Origin: Caulobacter sp. 17J80-11
Lineage (GTDB): Bacteria > Pseudomonadota > Alphaproteobacteria > Caulobacterales > Caulobacteraceae
DNA: 64,000 nucleotides
NCBI RefSeq assembly: GCF_014349105.1
Contig: NZ_JACSJI010000001.1
Location: 124,001 to 188,000 of the forward strand
Direction of reading: 5' to 3'
Positions 54,520-62,784 of this stretch are shown here, piece after piece. The first letter of the stretch is position 1. Each line of letters begins with the position of its first letter. Under the pieces are notes generated by a model. That model did no database searches, was not told where the DNA came from, and saw nothing but the letters and a program-made list of their open reading frames with translations. The position numbers were made by a program, and so were the translations under genes.

Positions 54520-55326
54520 ATGCCTTCCTCCCGCCCGCTCGTCATGGGCATCGTCAACGTCACGCCTGACAGCTTCTCCGACGGCGGACGCTTCCTCGAT
54601 CATGAGGCGGCGGTCGCTCACGCCCTGACCCTGGTCGGGCAGGGGGCGGACATCCTCGACATCGGCGGCGAGAGCACCCGCCCCGGCGCGCCCGCCGTCG
54701 ACGAGGCCGAGGAGATCGCCCGCGTGGTCCCGGTGATCACGGCGATCCGGGCGAAGAGCGACGTGCGCGTCTCGATCGACACCATGAAGCCGGCCGTCGC
54801 GCGCGCCGCCGTTCAGGCGGGCGCGGACATGTGGAACGACGTCGCCGGCCTCGGCTTCGCGCCGGAAGCGCCGGCCGTCGCCGCCGTGCTCGGCTGCGAG
54901 GTGGTGCTGATGCACATGCAGGGCGAGCCGCGCACCATGCAGGATGCCCCGCGCTATGACGACGTGGTCGAGGAGGTCCGCACTTTCCTGGCCGAGCGCG
55001 CCGAAAAGGTGATGGCGGCCGGCGTGGCGCGCGAGAAGATCTGGCTGGATCCGGGCGTGGGCTTCGGCAAGACGCCGGCCCACAACCTCGAGCTCATCCG
55101 ACATCTCGATCGCATCTGCGACCTGGGCTTCCCGGTGCTGCTGGGCGTCAGCCGCAAGCGCTTCGTGCAGGCGCTCGACCCGTCGGCGACGTCCGCGACC
55201 GATCGGCTGGGCGGCTCGCTGGCCGCGGCCCTCTACGGCGTCGCCAAAGGCGCGGCGGCGGTGCGGGTGCACGACGTGCGCGAGACCGCCCAGGCGGTGA
55301 AGACGTGGGCGGCGCTGGCCGGCTGA
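54520..55326 (+). CDS. folP: Dihydropteroate synthase
   Basis: FolP joins dihydropterin pyrophosphate and p-aminobenzoate in folate synthesis and is the sulfonamide target. The 268-residue TIM barrel has GIVNVTPDSFSDGGRFLD, DILDIGGESTRPGAP, SIDTMKPAVARAAVQAGADMWNDV, LMHMQGEPRTMQ, WLDPGVGFGKTPAHNLELI and the final VRVHDVRETAQAV, all in the correct order. No folK or folB gene is adjacent. It is followed by thiD on the same strand, 65 bases later. Confidence 0.96.
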   Translation: MPSSRPLVMGIVNVTPDSFSDGGRFLDHEAAVAHALTLVGQGADILDIGGESTRPGAPAVDEAEEIARVVPVITAIRAKSDVRVSIDTMKPAVARAAVQAGADMWNDVAGLGFAPEAPAVAAVLGCEVVLMHMQGEPRTMQDAPRYDDVVEEVRTFLAERAEKVMAAGVAREKIWLDPGVGFGKTPAHNLELIRHLDRICDLGFPVLLGVSRKRFVQALDPSATSATDRLGGSLAAALYGVAKGAAAVRVHDVRETAQAVKTWAALAG

Positions 55327-55391
55327 GGAGCCGATCGGCCGGCCTTGCGTTCCCCTCTCGCATTCGGCGCCGGTGTAGGTAGAACGCGCCC

Positions 55392-56210
55392 ATGTCAGAC
55401 TCAGTGGACTTCAAAGGCCGCGTCCTGATCGTGGCGGGATCGGATTCCGGCGGCGGCGCCGGGATCCAGGCCGACATCAAGGCGGTGACAGCGCTCGGCG
55501 GCTTCGCGGCGACCGCCGTCACCGCCATCACCGTGCAGGACACCCTGGGCGTCCACGGCGTGCACCCCATTCCACTGGAGGTGATCGAGGCCCAGGCGCG
55601 CGTCGTTTTGGACGACATCGGGGCCGACGCGATCAAGACCGGCATGCTGGCCACGGTCGAGGTGGTCGAGCTGGTCGCCCGCCTGCTGGACGGGCCCGCC
55701 CGCGGGGTGCCTGCGGTGATCGATCCGGTGATGATCGCCAAGGGCGGCTCGCCCCTGCTCGAGACTCGGGCGGTGGAGGCGGTGCGCAGCCTGCTGGTCC
55801 CGCGCGCCGGCCTGCTGACCCCCAACGCGCCGGAGGCCGAGGCCCTGACCGGCCTGAGCGTCGCCTCGCTGGACGACCAGCGCCGGGTCGGCGAGCGGCT
55901 GCTGGAGCTGGGCGCCCACGCCGTGCTGATGAAGGGCGGCCATGTGCCGGGCGAGCTGGTGGTCGACGTGCTGGTCACCCCCGCCGGCGAGACCACCTTC
56001 GAGGGCGAGCGGCTGGACACCCGCAACACCCACGGCACCGGCTGCACCCTGGCCTCGGCCTGCGCGGCCGGTCTGGCCCAGGGCCTGCACCTGACCGAGG
56101 CGGTCGCCAACGCCTGGGCCTATACGGCCGAAGCCATCCGCCGCGCGCCGGGCCTGGGCAAGGGCCACGGTCCGCTGGACCACGCCTGGCCGCTGCGCGA
56201 CGCGCGATGA
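55392..56210 (+). CDS. thiD: Hydroxymethylpyrimidine/phosphomethylpyrimidine kinase
   Basis: ThiD phosphorylates HMP twice to supply HMP-PP for ThiE. The 272-residue ribokinase-fold protein has VAGSDSGGGAGIQADIKAV, TAITVQDTLGVHGVHP, AIKTGMLATVEVVE, VIDPVMIAKGGSPLL, LLTPNAPEAEALTG, VLMKGGHVPG and the anion-hole NTHGTGCTLASACAAGL. thiE lies 30 kb away at 24447. Repeat copy C begins two bases after its stop codon. Confidence 0.96.
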   Translation: MSDSVDFKGRVLIVAGSDSGGGAGIQADIKAVTALGGFAATAVTAITVQDTLGVHGVHPIPLEVIEAQARVVLDDIGADAIKTGMLATVEVVELVARLLDGPARGVPAVIDPVMIAKGGSPLLETRAVEAVRSLLVPRAGLLTPNAPEAEALTGLSVASLDDQRRVGERLLELGAHAVLMKGGHVPGELVVDVLVTPAGETTFEGERLDTRNTHGTGCTLASACAAGLAQGLHLTEAVANAWAYTAEAIRRAPGLGKGHGPLDHAWPLRDAR

Positions 56211-56211
56211 A

Positions 56212-56281
56212 GGCTCAAACTTCCTAGAGTTAGAGCGCGATGGCCGCCGAAACCGGCGTCCCCTTCCGGCTATCGCGCTCT
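56212..56281. repeat. Dispersed palindromic repeat, copy C (70 bp)
   Basis: The element starts GGCTCAAACTTCCTAGAG and has the palindromic core AGAGCGCGATGGCCGCCGAA...CCGGCTATCGCGCTCT at 56232-56281. It matches copy B over all 70 bp with few changes. It fills the space between the convergent thiD and GNAT genes, and its final CTCTA supplies the GNAT stop codon (TAG on the minus strand). Confidence 0.88.
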
Positions 56282-56729
56282 AGCGGACGTCCGGCCGGCC
56301 CAGGGCGCGGGCGTAGATCTGCGGGTCCAGCCGCTCCATGCCGCGCTCGGCGTTCGCCGCGGTGAAGCCGAACTGGCGATACAGTTCGTGCGCGTCGCGG
56401 GTGGCCAGCGACCAGCGGCGCAGGCCCTGCAGGTCGGCATGGTCCGCGAGGTAGGCCATCATGCGCTTGCCCACGCCGCGGCCGCGCGCCGGCGCGTCCA
56501 CCCAGACGTCGCACAGCCAGGCGAAGGTCGCCCGATCGGTCACCACCCGGGCGAAGCCCACCATCTCTCCGCCGGTGAAGGCGCCGACGCACAGCGAGTT
56601 CTCGGCCGCGCGGCGGAACACGGCGTAGGGAATGTCCTTGGCCCAGTAGCTCTCGCCGGAGATCCAGCGGAAGGCGCGCGCCAGGTCGATGCGGGCGCGG
56701 TCGTCGGTGAGGATCAACTCGTCGGTCAT
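56280..56729 (-). CDS. GNAT-family N-acetyltransferase
   Basis: The 149-residue product has a GNAT fold. It shows WISGESYWAKDIPYAVFRRA near the start, VGFARVVTDRATFAWLCDVWVDAPARGRGVGKRMMAYLADH (with the acetyl-CoA-binding RGRGVGKRMM) and the late ELYRQFGFTAAN. The substrate is unknown. Its C-terminus (RPDVR) ends exactly at the border of repeat copy C, which provides the TAG. It is divergent from an exported protein gene at 56868. Confidence 0.9.
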   Translation of the reverse strand: MTDELILTDDRARIDLARAFRWISGESYWAKDIPYAVFRRAAENSLCVGAFTGGEMVGFARVVTDRATFAWLCDVWVDAPARGRGVGKRMMAYLADHADLQGLRRWSLATRDAHELYRQFGFTAANAERGMERLDPQIYARALGRPDVR

Positions 56730-56867
56730 GGGACGGGCCTACCGCGGCCGGGCGCGCGGCGCCACCGCCCTCGTCGCAGGTGCGGCGCAGTTGAACTGTG
56801 CGCGTGCGGCCTCACTATGGCCGCGAAGCCGCCGCCTGATGCCGACGGTGATCGTGAAGGGGCCGAG

Positions 56868-57410
56868 ATGTATCTGACCGTTCTCGCCGCGCTGGCCGGC
56901 CTCGCCGCCGCGCCTGCGAACGTTTCGGCGCCGGTCGCGGCGCCCGCCCCCGCGTCCGCGCCCGCTGTCGAGACCGCCGCGTCGGTGGTCGCCGTCCCAA
57001 TCCCGCGGAACAGCTGGGTGATCGTCGCCGCCGACGCGAGCGGCGGGACCGCCTACGACGCGGGCTCGATCCGCCGCGCGCCGGACGGAAACTCGGCCCA
57101 GATCGCCACCCTGTTCGCCACCAAGGCGCCCATGTCGCGCGACGGCGCGCCGGTCCACTTCCTGGTGGCTAACAACGAGTACGACTGCACCCAGCCGCGC
57201 CGGCGCGAGGGCGCGGTGCTGGGGCTGGACGCGAGCGGCAAGCCGGTCGCCTCCGAGGAGACGGTCGGCGAGTGGCAGGCGGTCGAGCCGAAGTCGACCG
57301 AGGCCGGCTACCTGGCCCTGGCCTGCAAGGGCGCGACGCCGGACGCCAAGTTGGCCGAAGGGCCGCTGAAAGACATCGTGGCCGAATTCCAGAAGCGCTT
57401 CGCCAAGTAA
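56868..57410 (+). CDS. Exported protein, possibly surface-adhesin E-like
   Basis: From ATG 56868 the 180-residue product has a signal peptide ([20 protein letters not shown]) and an Ala/Pro-rich stretch. The remaining domain has [42 protein letters not shown] and [21 protein letters not shown]. The pattern of a W-x-V start, a tyrosine-cysteine pair, and a late cysteine recalls small periplasmic proteins of the surface-adhesin E type, but this is a loose resemblance. An ATG at 56817 would add a polar extension ahead of the signal peptide and is less likely. Confidence 0.72.
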   Translation: MYLTVLAALAGLAAAPANVSAPVAAPAPASAPAVETAASVVAVPIPRNSWVIVAADASGGTAYDAGSIRRAPDGNSAQIATLFATKAPMSRDGAPVHFLVANNEYDCTQPRRREGAVLGLDASGKPVASEETVGEWQAVEPKSTEAGYLALACKGATPDAKLAEGPLKDIVAEFQKRFAK

Positions 57411-57435
57411 CGCCGCCAATGCTAATGGCGCGGAC

Positions 57436-58245
57436 ATGCGCCAGTGGACAGTCGACGCCTTCGCCGCCGCCCCCTTCCGCGGCAATCCGGCCTGCGTGGT
57501 CGAGCCCTTCGAGGCCTGGCCCGAGGACGCCTGGATGCAGGCGCTGGCCAAGGAGAACAATCAGGCCGAGACGGCCTTCCTGCTGAAGACCGACCGGCCC
57601 GACCGGTTCAGCCTGCGCTGGTTCACCCCGGGGATGGAAGTGCCGCTGTGCGGGCACGCGACCCTGGGCTCGGCTCATGTTCTGTTCGCCGAACTGGGCG
57701 TCGACGCCGAGGCCCTGACCTTCGACAGCCGCTCCGGGCCGCTGATCGTGCGCCGCTCGGCCGACGGCTATGAATTGGACTTCCCGGCCGACCCGCCGCG
57801 GCGCACCGACGTCCCGGCCGGCCTGGCCGAGGCGTTGGGCGTGACGCCGGTGGAAGTCTGGGCCGGCGCCTATCTGATCGCGGTGCTGGACACCGCGGCC
57901 ACGGTGCGCGGGCTCGATCCCGACATCGCCGCGCTGCACCGGATAGCCGGCGAGGCCACGGGCGGGCGCGGCAACATCGTGGTCGCCGCCCTGTCGGACG
58001 ATCCCGCCTTCGACGTGGTCGACCGCTTCTTCGCGCCGGGCTCCGGCGTGGCGGAGGACCCGGCCACCGGCTCGGCCCACTGCATCCTCGCGCCGCTCTA
58101 CACCGACAAGCTGGGCCGGGCGGAGCTGCGCTTCCTGCAGGCCTTCCCGGGCCGGGGCGGTGAGATCTCCACCGCCATGCGCGGCGAGCGGGTCCTTCTG
58201 CGCGGCCAGGCCGTCACGGTTATCGAGAGCCGGTTGCGGCTCTGA
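57436..58245 (+). CDS. PhzF-family isomerase
   Basis: PhzF-like enzymes are diaminopimelate-epimerase-fold isomerases; most members outside phenazine clusters have unknown substrates. The 269-residue product begins [22 protein letters not shown]. It has [10 protein letters not shown] with the catalytic Glu, [18 protein letters not shown], and the late [25 protein letters not shown]. No phenazine genes are near. It lies 25 bases after the previous exported-protein gene and may be cotranscribed with it. Confidence 0.92.
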   Translation: MRQWTVDAFAAAPFRGNPACVVEPFEAWPEDAWMQALAKENNQAETAFLLKTDRPDRFSLRWFTPGMEVPLCGHATLGSAHVLFAELGVDAEALTFDSRSGPLIVRRSADGYELDFPADPPRRTDVPAGLAEALGVTPVEVWAGAYLIAVLDTAATVRGLDPDIAALHRIAGEATGGRGNIVVAALSDDPAFDVVDRFFAPGSGVAEDPATGSAHCILAPLYTDKLGRAELRFLQAFPGRGGEISTAMRGERVLLRGQAVTVIESRLRL

Positions 58246-58247
58246 AA

Positions 58248-58279
58248 TGAAAACCGCCGCGGTGGGGAGCCCGCGGCGG
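58248..58279 (-). terminator. rho-independent terminator of the minus-strand exported protein gene
   Basis: CCGCCGCGG (58254-58262) pairs perfectly with CCGCGGCGG (58271-58279) across an eight-base loop. The minus strand continues TTTTCATTT. It may also catch plus-strand transcripts from the PhzF gene. Confidence 0.8.
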
Positions 58280-58312
58280 CGTTCAGTTCGAGGGATGGAA
58301 GCTCAGGGCCGA

Positions 58313-58678
58313 TCAGGGGCGGCCGCGACGGTCGTAACGGTCGTCATAGCGGCCGCGGCCGTCACGGTCGTGGCGCTCGAATTTGATGCGGGCGCTCAGC
58401 CGGTCGAAGCGGGCGTCGAGGTCGCGGCGCTCCCATTGCTCCAGGCCGCGGCCGGTTTGGCGATAGCGGGCTTCGAGGCGGGCGATCTGGTTGAATTCGG
58501 CGCGCAGGCTGCGGGCCTCGTGGCGGGTCAGCGAGCCGTTGCGCACGCCGATGTCGATGCGCTGGTCGAGGCGGGCCTGACGCTCGTTGATCGACTGCCA
58601 ACCGCCGGGGGCGGCCAGGACGGGAGCGGCGGCGGCCAGGGCGGACACAAACAGGACGGACGCGAGAACCTTCTTCAT
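58313..58678 (-). CDS. Small exported protein with Arg/Asp-rich tail, function unknown
   Basis: From ATG 58678 the 121-residue product has a signal peptide (MKKVLASVLFVSALAAAAPV, cleavage near VLAA). A helical region rich in R, E and Q follows (INERQARLDQRIDIGVRNGS, then LRAEFNQIARLEARYRQTG). The C-terminal tail is DRDGRGRYDDRYDRRGRP. The layout resembles small periplasmic proteins seen in Caulobacteraceae, but I do not recognise a named family. The upstream in-frame ATG at 58735 would destroy the signal peptide. The gene is monocistronic and has a terminator downstream. Confidence 0.78.
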   Translation of the reverse strand: MKKVLASVLFVSALAAAAPVLAAPGGWQSINERQARLDQRIDIGVRNGSLTRHEARSLRAEFNQIARLEARYRQTGRGLEQWERRDLDARFDRLSARIKFERHDRDGRGRYDDRYDRRGRP

Positions 58679-58804
58679 GGGTCTACTCCTTCGGATCGGG
58701 CCGCCTCCGTGGCGGCTTCGAGAGCAGAGAACCACGGTGCGGCTGACGCGAACCTGAACCCGCTCAGTCAGCTTCCGTTCAGATTTCGCCGGTCGGCGAA
58801 AAGA

Positions 58805-58840
58805 GAAAGGCCCCGGCGGTGGACCGCCGGGGCCTTCTCA
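58805..58840. terminator. rho-independent terminator of the chemoreceptor gene
   Basis: AAGGCCCCGGCGGT (58807-58820) pairs perfectly with ACCGCCGGGGCCTT (58823-58836). On the minus strand TTCTCTTTT follows, and on the plus strand CTCATTT follows. It lies 25 bases downstream of the chemoreceptor stop codon. Confidence 0.85.
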
Positions 58841-58860
58841 TTTCCGCGCCTTTCGGGCGA

Positions 58861-60813
58861 TCAGAAGTCCTCCCAACCCTCGTCCGGGGCGTAGGCCAGC
58901 TTGGCGGCCGTGGCCGCGCGGCCGGCGCCGGCCCGCATGACCGGAGCCTGCGGGGCGGGACGGCGCATGTCGGCGGCCGGGGCGCGCGGCGCGGTGCGCT
59001 GGCGGGCTTCCAGGCCGTTGACCCGGAACTGGGCCACCAGGCGGGACAGCTCGCCGGCTTCCTGGGCCAGCGAAGCGGTCGCGGCGGTGGTCTCCTCGAC
59101 CATGGCGGCGTTCTGCTGGGTGGCGCGGTCCATCTCGTTGACCGCGGTGTTCACCTCGGCCAGGCCCGACGCCTGCTCGCGCGCCGAAGCGGCGATCTCG
59201 GCGACGACGCCGTTGATCTCGATGACCCGGGCGACGATGCGTTCCAGCGTCTTGCCGGTCTCGCCGACCAGCGACACGCCCTGCTCGACCTGGGTCGAGG
59301 AGGCCGAGATCAGCGACTTGATCTCCTTGGCGGCTTCGGCCGAACGCTGGGCCAGGGCGCGCACTTCGGAGGCCACGACCGCGAAGCCCTTGCCGGCGTC
59401 GCCGGCGCGGGCCGCTTCCACGCCGGCGTTGAGCGCCAGCAGGTTGGTCTGGAAGGCGATCTCGTCGATCACGCCGATGATCTGGGTGATCTGGCGCGAG
59501 GAGGCGTTGATCGCGCCCATGGCCTCGACCGTGCGGCCGACGATTTCGCGCGACTGCTCGGCGTCGACCTTGGCGGTCTCCACCGCTTCGCGGGCGTGCG
59601 AGGCGCCTTCGGCGGTGCCGTTGACCGTGGCGGTGATCTGTTCGACCGCGGCGGCGGTCTGCTCCAGGGTCGCGGCCTGGTGCTCGGTGCGGCGCGACAG
59701 GTCCGAGGCGGCCTCCGACAGTTCGCCGGTGCCCGACTGGATGTTCGAGGTCGCCGCGGTGATGGTGCGGATGGTCTGTTCCAGCTGGCTGACGGCGGCG
59801 TTGAAGTCGCCGCGCAGCTTGTCGTAGTCGCCGTCGAAGTGGTCGTTCAGGCGGAAGGTCAGGTCGCCGGAGGCCAGCTTCTCCAGGCCCTGGGCCAGGG
59901 AATTGACCACGAAGGCCTGGGATTCGGCGGAGGCGGCGGCGGTCTGCTCGTCGGCGCGGCGCTTGGCTTCCGCTGCGGCGCGCTCGCTGTCCTGCTGGGC
60001 CTTCAGTTCGGCCAGGTTGCGCTGGTTGTCGCGGAACACCACCAGCGAGCTGACGACGGCGCCGAGTTCGTCCTTGCGCTGCAGGCGGTCCAGCTCGACG
60101 CGGTCGTCGCCGCGGGCCAGGGCCTCGGTCGCGGTGGCGATCCGCCGGACTTCACGGCGCAGGTTCAGCACCAGGAAGGCCGCGATGCCGCCCACGGTCA
60201 GCAGGGTCATCACCGCGCCGGTGATCATCAGGCCGACCGCGCCCTCGGCGCTTTCCAGGCTGTGCGCGGCGCGCTTGTCGGTGGCGGCCTGGGCCGAGCT
60301 CACGACCTTGCCCAGGGTCTTGTTCATCGCCTTGTAGCTGTCTTCGAAGGCGCTGAGATAGCTGCTGGCCATGCCGACATCGACGTCCAGCATGCCTTCC
60401 ACCATCTCGATGCCGCTGCGGCAGTCGGAGAGATCCTTGCGCAGCTGGGCGATCGAGGCCTTCTGGTCCTTCGGCGAGGACGCCTCGAGCGCTTTCAGGT
60501 CCTTGTCGATGCCGTCCATCTCGGACAGCAGCGCCTTCATGCGCGCGCCGGTCTGCCCCTCGTCGGTCGCGGTCGCCTTCTTGGTCATGGCCACGTAGAG
60601 CTGGCCGTTGACGGCGGTGATCCGCTCGGAGATGTCCTTCAGCTTCAGGCTGCGCGGCATGTCGCCCTGGACGACGCCCGCCAGTTCGGCCGACTGGGTC
60701 TTTTGGGTCCAAACCGCGCCGCCGGCCATGGCGGCGAGCATGACGACCGCAAAGGCGGGCGCGAAGCCGACCTTCACGATCAAAGGCAGGTCGGCGAGCC
60801 GTACCAGACGCAT
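58861..60813 (-). CDS. Methyl-accepting chemotaxis protein with a CheR-docking tail
   Basis: The 650-residue receptor has a first membrane helix at about 12-35 and a periplasmic helical-bundle domain to about 190. A second helix lies at about 192-215 ([21 protein letters not shown]). A HAMP domain follows, and a second HAMP-like segment with [20 protein letters not shown] lies near 315-355. The signalling tip [23 protein letters not shown] is intact. Potential methylation helices flank it. The protein ends DEGWEDF, whose last five residues fit the xWxxF pentapeptide that tethers CheR methyltransferase. No che operon is adjacent. The ligand is unknown. Confidence 0.94.
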   Translation of the reverse strand: MRLVRLADLPLIVKVGFAPAFAVVMLAAMAGGAVWTQKTQSAELAGVVQGDMPRSLKLKDISERITAVNGQLYVAMTKKATATDEGQTGARMKALLSEMDGIDKDLKALEASSPKDQKASIAQLRKDLSDCRSGIEMVEGMLDVDVGMASSYLSAFEDSYKAMNKTLGKVVSSAQAATDKRAAHSLESAEGAVGLMITGAVMTLLTVGGIAAFLVLNLRREVRRIATATEALARGDDRVELDRLQRKDELGAVVSSLVVFRDNQRNLAELKAQQDSERAAAEAKRRADEQTAAASAESQAFVVNSLAQGLEKLASGDLTFRLNDHFDGDYDKLRGDFNAAVSQLEQTIRTITAATSNIQSGTGELSEAASDLSRRTEHQAATLEQTAAAVEQITATVNGTAEGASHAREAVETAKVDAEQSREIVGRTVEAMGAINASSRQITQIIGVIDEIAFQTNLLALNAGVEAARAGDAGKGFAVVASEVRALAQRSAEAAKEIKSLISASSTQVEQGVSLVGETGKTLERIVARVIEINGVVAEIAASAREQASGLAEVNTAVNEMDRATQQNAAMVEETTAATASLAQEAGELSRLVAQFRVNGLEARQRTAPRAPAADMRRPAPQAPVMRAGAGRAATAAKLAYAPDEGWEDF

Positions 60814-60874
60814 AATTTCTTCTCCCCCCGGAGAGCCGCGCGCGTGCGACTCTAGGATTTCAGGAGGGACTTAA

Positions 60875-60910
60875 CCCTAACATCCCTAACGAATTCATAC
60901 CTCCGTTAGG
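60875..60910. promoter_or_regulatory. CCCTAAC repeats upstream of the chemoreceptor gene
   Basis: CCCTAAC occurs at 60875-60881 and 60884-60890, nine bases apart. An inverted partner CGTTAGG is at 60904-60910, able to form a stem with CCTAACG (60885-60891). The cluster is 60-100 bases before the chemoreceptor start and may bind a regulator. It does not match the TTAA-N7-TTAA CtrA site. Confidence 0.35.
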
Positions 60911-61012
60911 CATAAATCGCCGTGAAATGGTCACGGTGCGTCAGTGGTTTTTTAAGATGACCGTGGCATCCCTCCGCTTGAAAGCAACAGCTTCTAGTAG
61001 GGGAGCCCATCC

Positions 61013-61321
61013 ATGAAGAAGTCTATCGTCGCCGGCCTGATCGCCGCTAGCGCTTTGTTCGCCGGTTCGTCGGTCAACGCCGCGAACTTCCAAGAGCAGA
61101 TGGACCGTTGTCTGTCGCGCTTCGCCAACACCAAGGACGCCGCCAGCGTGATGCTGGAATGCACCGCCGACGCCGGCAAGCTCTCGGGCTGCAAGGTCGT
61201 CGAGGACAGCGCCGCTGGCAAAGGCTTCGACAAGGCCGCCCTTTGCATCGCCGAAGCCCTGCCGATGGGCAGCAAGTCCGGCGTGGTGAAGGTTCCGCTG
61301 AAGTTCCCGGGCGGCAACTGA
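61013..61321 (+). CDS. Secreted stand-alone TonB C-terminal-like domain protein
   Basis: The 102-residue product has a signal peptide (MKKSIVAGLIAASALFAGSS, cleavage near VNAA). It is followed almost at once by a domain reading VMLECTADAGKLSGCKVVED, then AAGKGFDKAALCIAEALPMG and VVKVPLKFPGG. The order (beta strand with C, G-x-L-x-x-C-x-V, GFxxAAL, final V-x-V-P-x-x-F) matches the C-terminal domain of TonB-like energy transducers. The membrane anchor and proline-rich span of TonB are missing. Four cysteines could form disulfides. It has its own terminator. Confidence 0.75.
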   Translation: MKKSIVAGLIAASALFAGSSVNAANFQEQMDRCLSRFANTKDAASVMLECTADAGKLSGCKVVEDSAAGKGFDKAALCIAEALPMGSKSGVVKVPLKFPGGN

Positions 61322-61357
61322 TCTGACGCGGCCCTGCCGCGAAGCTGTTAAGTATGA

Positions 61358-61396
61358 AGGCGCCCCCGAGCCCACGCCCGGGGGCGCTTTTCATTT
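61358..61396 (+). terminator. rho-independent terminator after the TonB-C-like gene
   Basis: GCGCCCCCG (61360-61368) pairs perfectly with CGGGGGCGC (61379-61387) across a ten-base loop, followed by TTTTCATTT. Confidence 0.88.
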
Positions 61397-61475
61397 GGCG
61401 CGGCCTCTGTCCCTGAGGGGCGCGTGCGCCTAGGTTCAGGCGCAGCCGACTCTCTCCCCAGGGAACGCCAAAGCC

Positions 61476-62645
61476 ATGAACCCGTCCGCCCAACCCTCGC
61501 GTCGGCCCGAGCGGCCGTGGTTCTCGTCCGGTCCGACCGCCAAGCGCCCAGGCTGGTCGCCCGACGCCCTGGCCGGCGCCCTTGTCGGCCGCGGCATCCG
61601 CGCGCCGTCCTCGCTGGCCCGGGTTCAGCAGTCGGTCGACCTGACCCGCGAGGTGCTGGGCATTCCCGACGATTATCGCGTGGCGCTGATCCCCGGTTCC
61701 GACACAGGCGCGGTCGAGGCGGCGCTGTGGAACCTGCTGGGCGAGCGTCCGGTGCAGGTTCTGGACTTCGAGAACTTCGGCCACACCTGGGCCGAAGACG
61801 TGGTCAAACACCTGAAGATCGACGCCGAGGTGCTGAAGGCGCCCTACGGCCAGGCGCCCGACCTGTCGAAGGTGCGCCCGGACGCCGACCTGGTGTTCCC
61901 GTGGAACGGCACGACCTCGGGCGTGCGCATGCCCGGCCCCGACTTCATCGCCGCCGACCGGTCCGGCCTGACCATCTGCGACGCCACCTCGGCCGCCTTC
62001 GCCATGGACCTGCCCTGGGACCGGCTGGACGTGACCACCTTCTCCTTCCAGAAGGCGCTGGGTGGCGAGGCCGGCATCGGCTTCATGGTGCTGTCGCCGC
62101 GCGCGGTCGAGCGGCTGAACACCTTCGACCCCGGCCGTTCGATCCCCAAGGTCCTGCGCCTGCGCAAGGACGGCCGTGCCGACGAGGCGATCTTCGACGG
62201 CGCGCTGATCAACACCTTCTCCCTTCTCACGGTCGAGGACTGGCTGGACGGCCTGCGCTGGGCCGCCCGCGTCGGCGGCGTGCCCGAGCTGATCCGCCGC
62301 ACCCAGTCGAATTTCGAGATCCTGTCGGACTGGGTGGCGCGCACGCCCTGGATCGACTTTCTCGCCAGCGATCCGGCGATCCGGTCGGAGACCTCGGTCT
62401 GCCTGCAGTTCGTCGATCCGCGGGTGACCGGGCTGGACGCCGAGGGCCGCACGGCCTTCGTAAAGCGGTTCTGCTCGGCCCTTGAGCGGGAAGGGGTGGC
62501 GCTGGACATCGCCGGCCATCGCTCAGCCCCGCCGGGCCTGCGCGTCTGGTGCGGCTGCACGGTCGAGGCCGCCGATGTCGAAGCGCTGACGCCCTGGCTG
62601 GACTGGGCTTTCGCGGCGTCGATGGTGGAGCCGCAGCCGGCCTGA
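61476..62645 (+). CDS. serC: Phosphoserine aminotransferase
   Basis: SerC is a PLP enzyme that makes phosphoserine from 3-phosphohydroxypyruvate. The 389-residue product belongs to the longer alphaproteobacterial branch. It shows PWFSSGPTAKRPGW near the start, GSDTGAVEAALWNLLG, LVFPWNGTTSGVRMPG, ICDATSAAFAMDLPW and the PLP lysine in TTFSFQKALGGEAG. It ends with the GLRVWCGCTVEAADVEAL block. The gene is followed by purA after 139 bases. serA, which often follows serC, is not here. Confidence 0.92.
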   Translation: MNPSAQPSRRPERPWFSSGPTAKRPGWSPDALAGALVGRGIRAPSSLARVQQSVDLTREVLGIPDDYRVALIPGSDTGAVEAALWNLLGERPVQVLDFENFGHTWAEDVVKHLKIDAEVLKAPYGQAPDLSKVRPDADLVFPWNGTTSGVRMPGPDFIAADRSGLTICDATSAAFAMDLPWDRLDVTTFSFQKALGGEAGIGFMVLSPRAVERLNTFDPGRSIPKVLRLRKDGRADEAIFDGALINTFSLLTVEDWLDGLRWAARVGGVPELIRRTQSNFEILSDWVARTPWIDFLASDPAIRSETSVCLQFVDPRVTGLDAEGRTAFVKRFCSALEREGVALDIAGHRSAPPGLRVWCGCTVEAADVEALTPWLDWAFAASMVEPQPA

Positions 62646-62784
62646 TCGCCGCTTCGGTGGACAATACGGCGCCGACGGGACGACAGCGGCTTAAGACTGG
62701 TCTATAGGCTCGCCCCGCGTGCGCCGCCGGCCCCTGGCCGAGCGGCTCGACGTGTGTGGAATTTGATCAGCGATCGGAGCGAAG

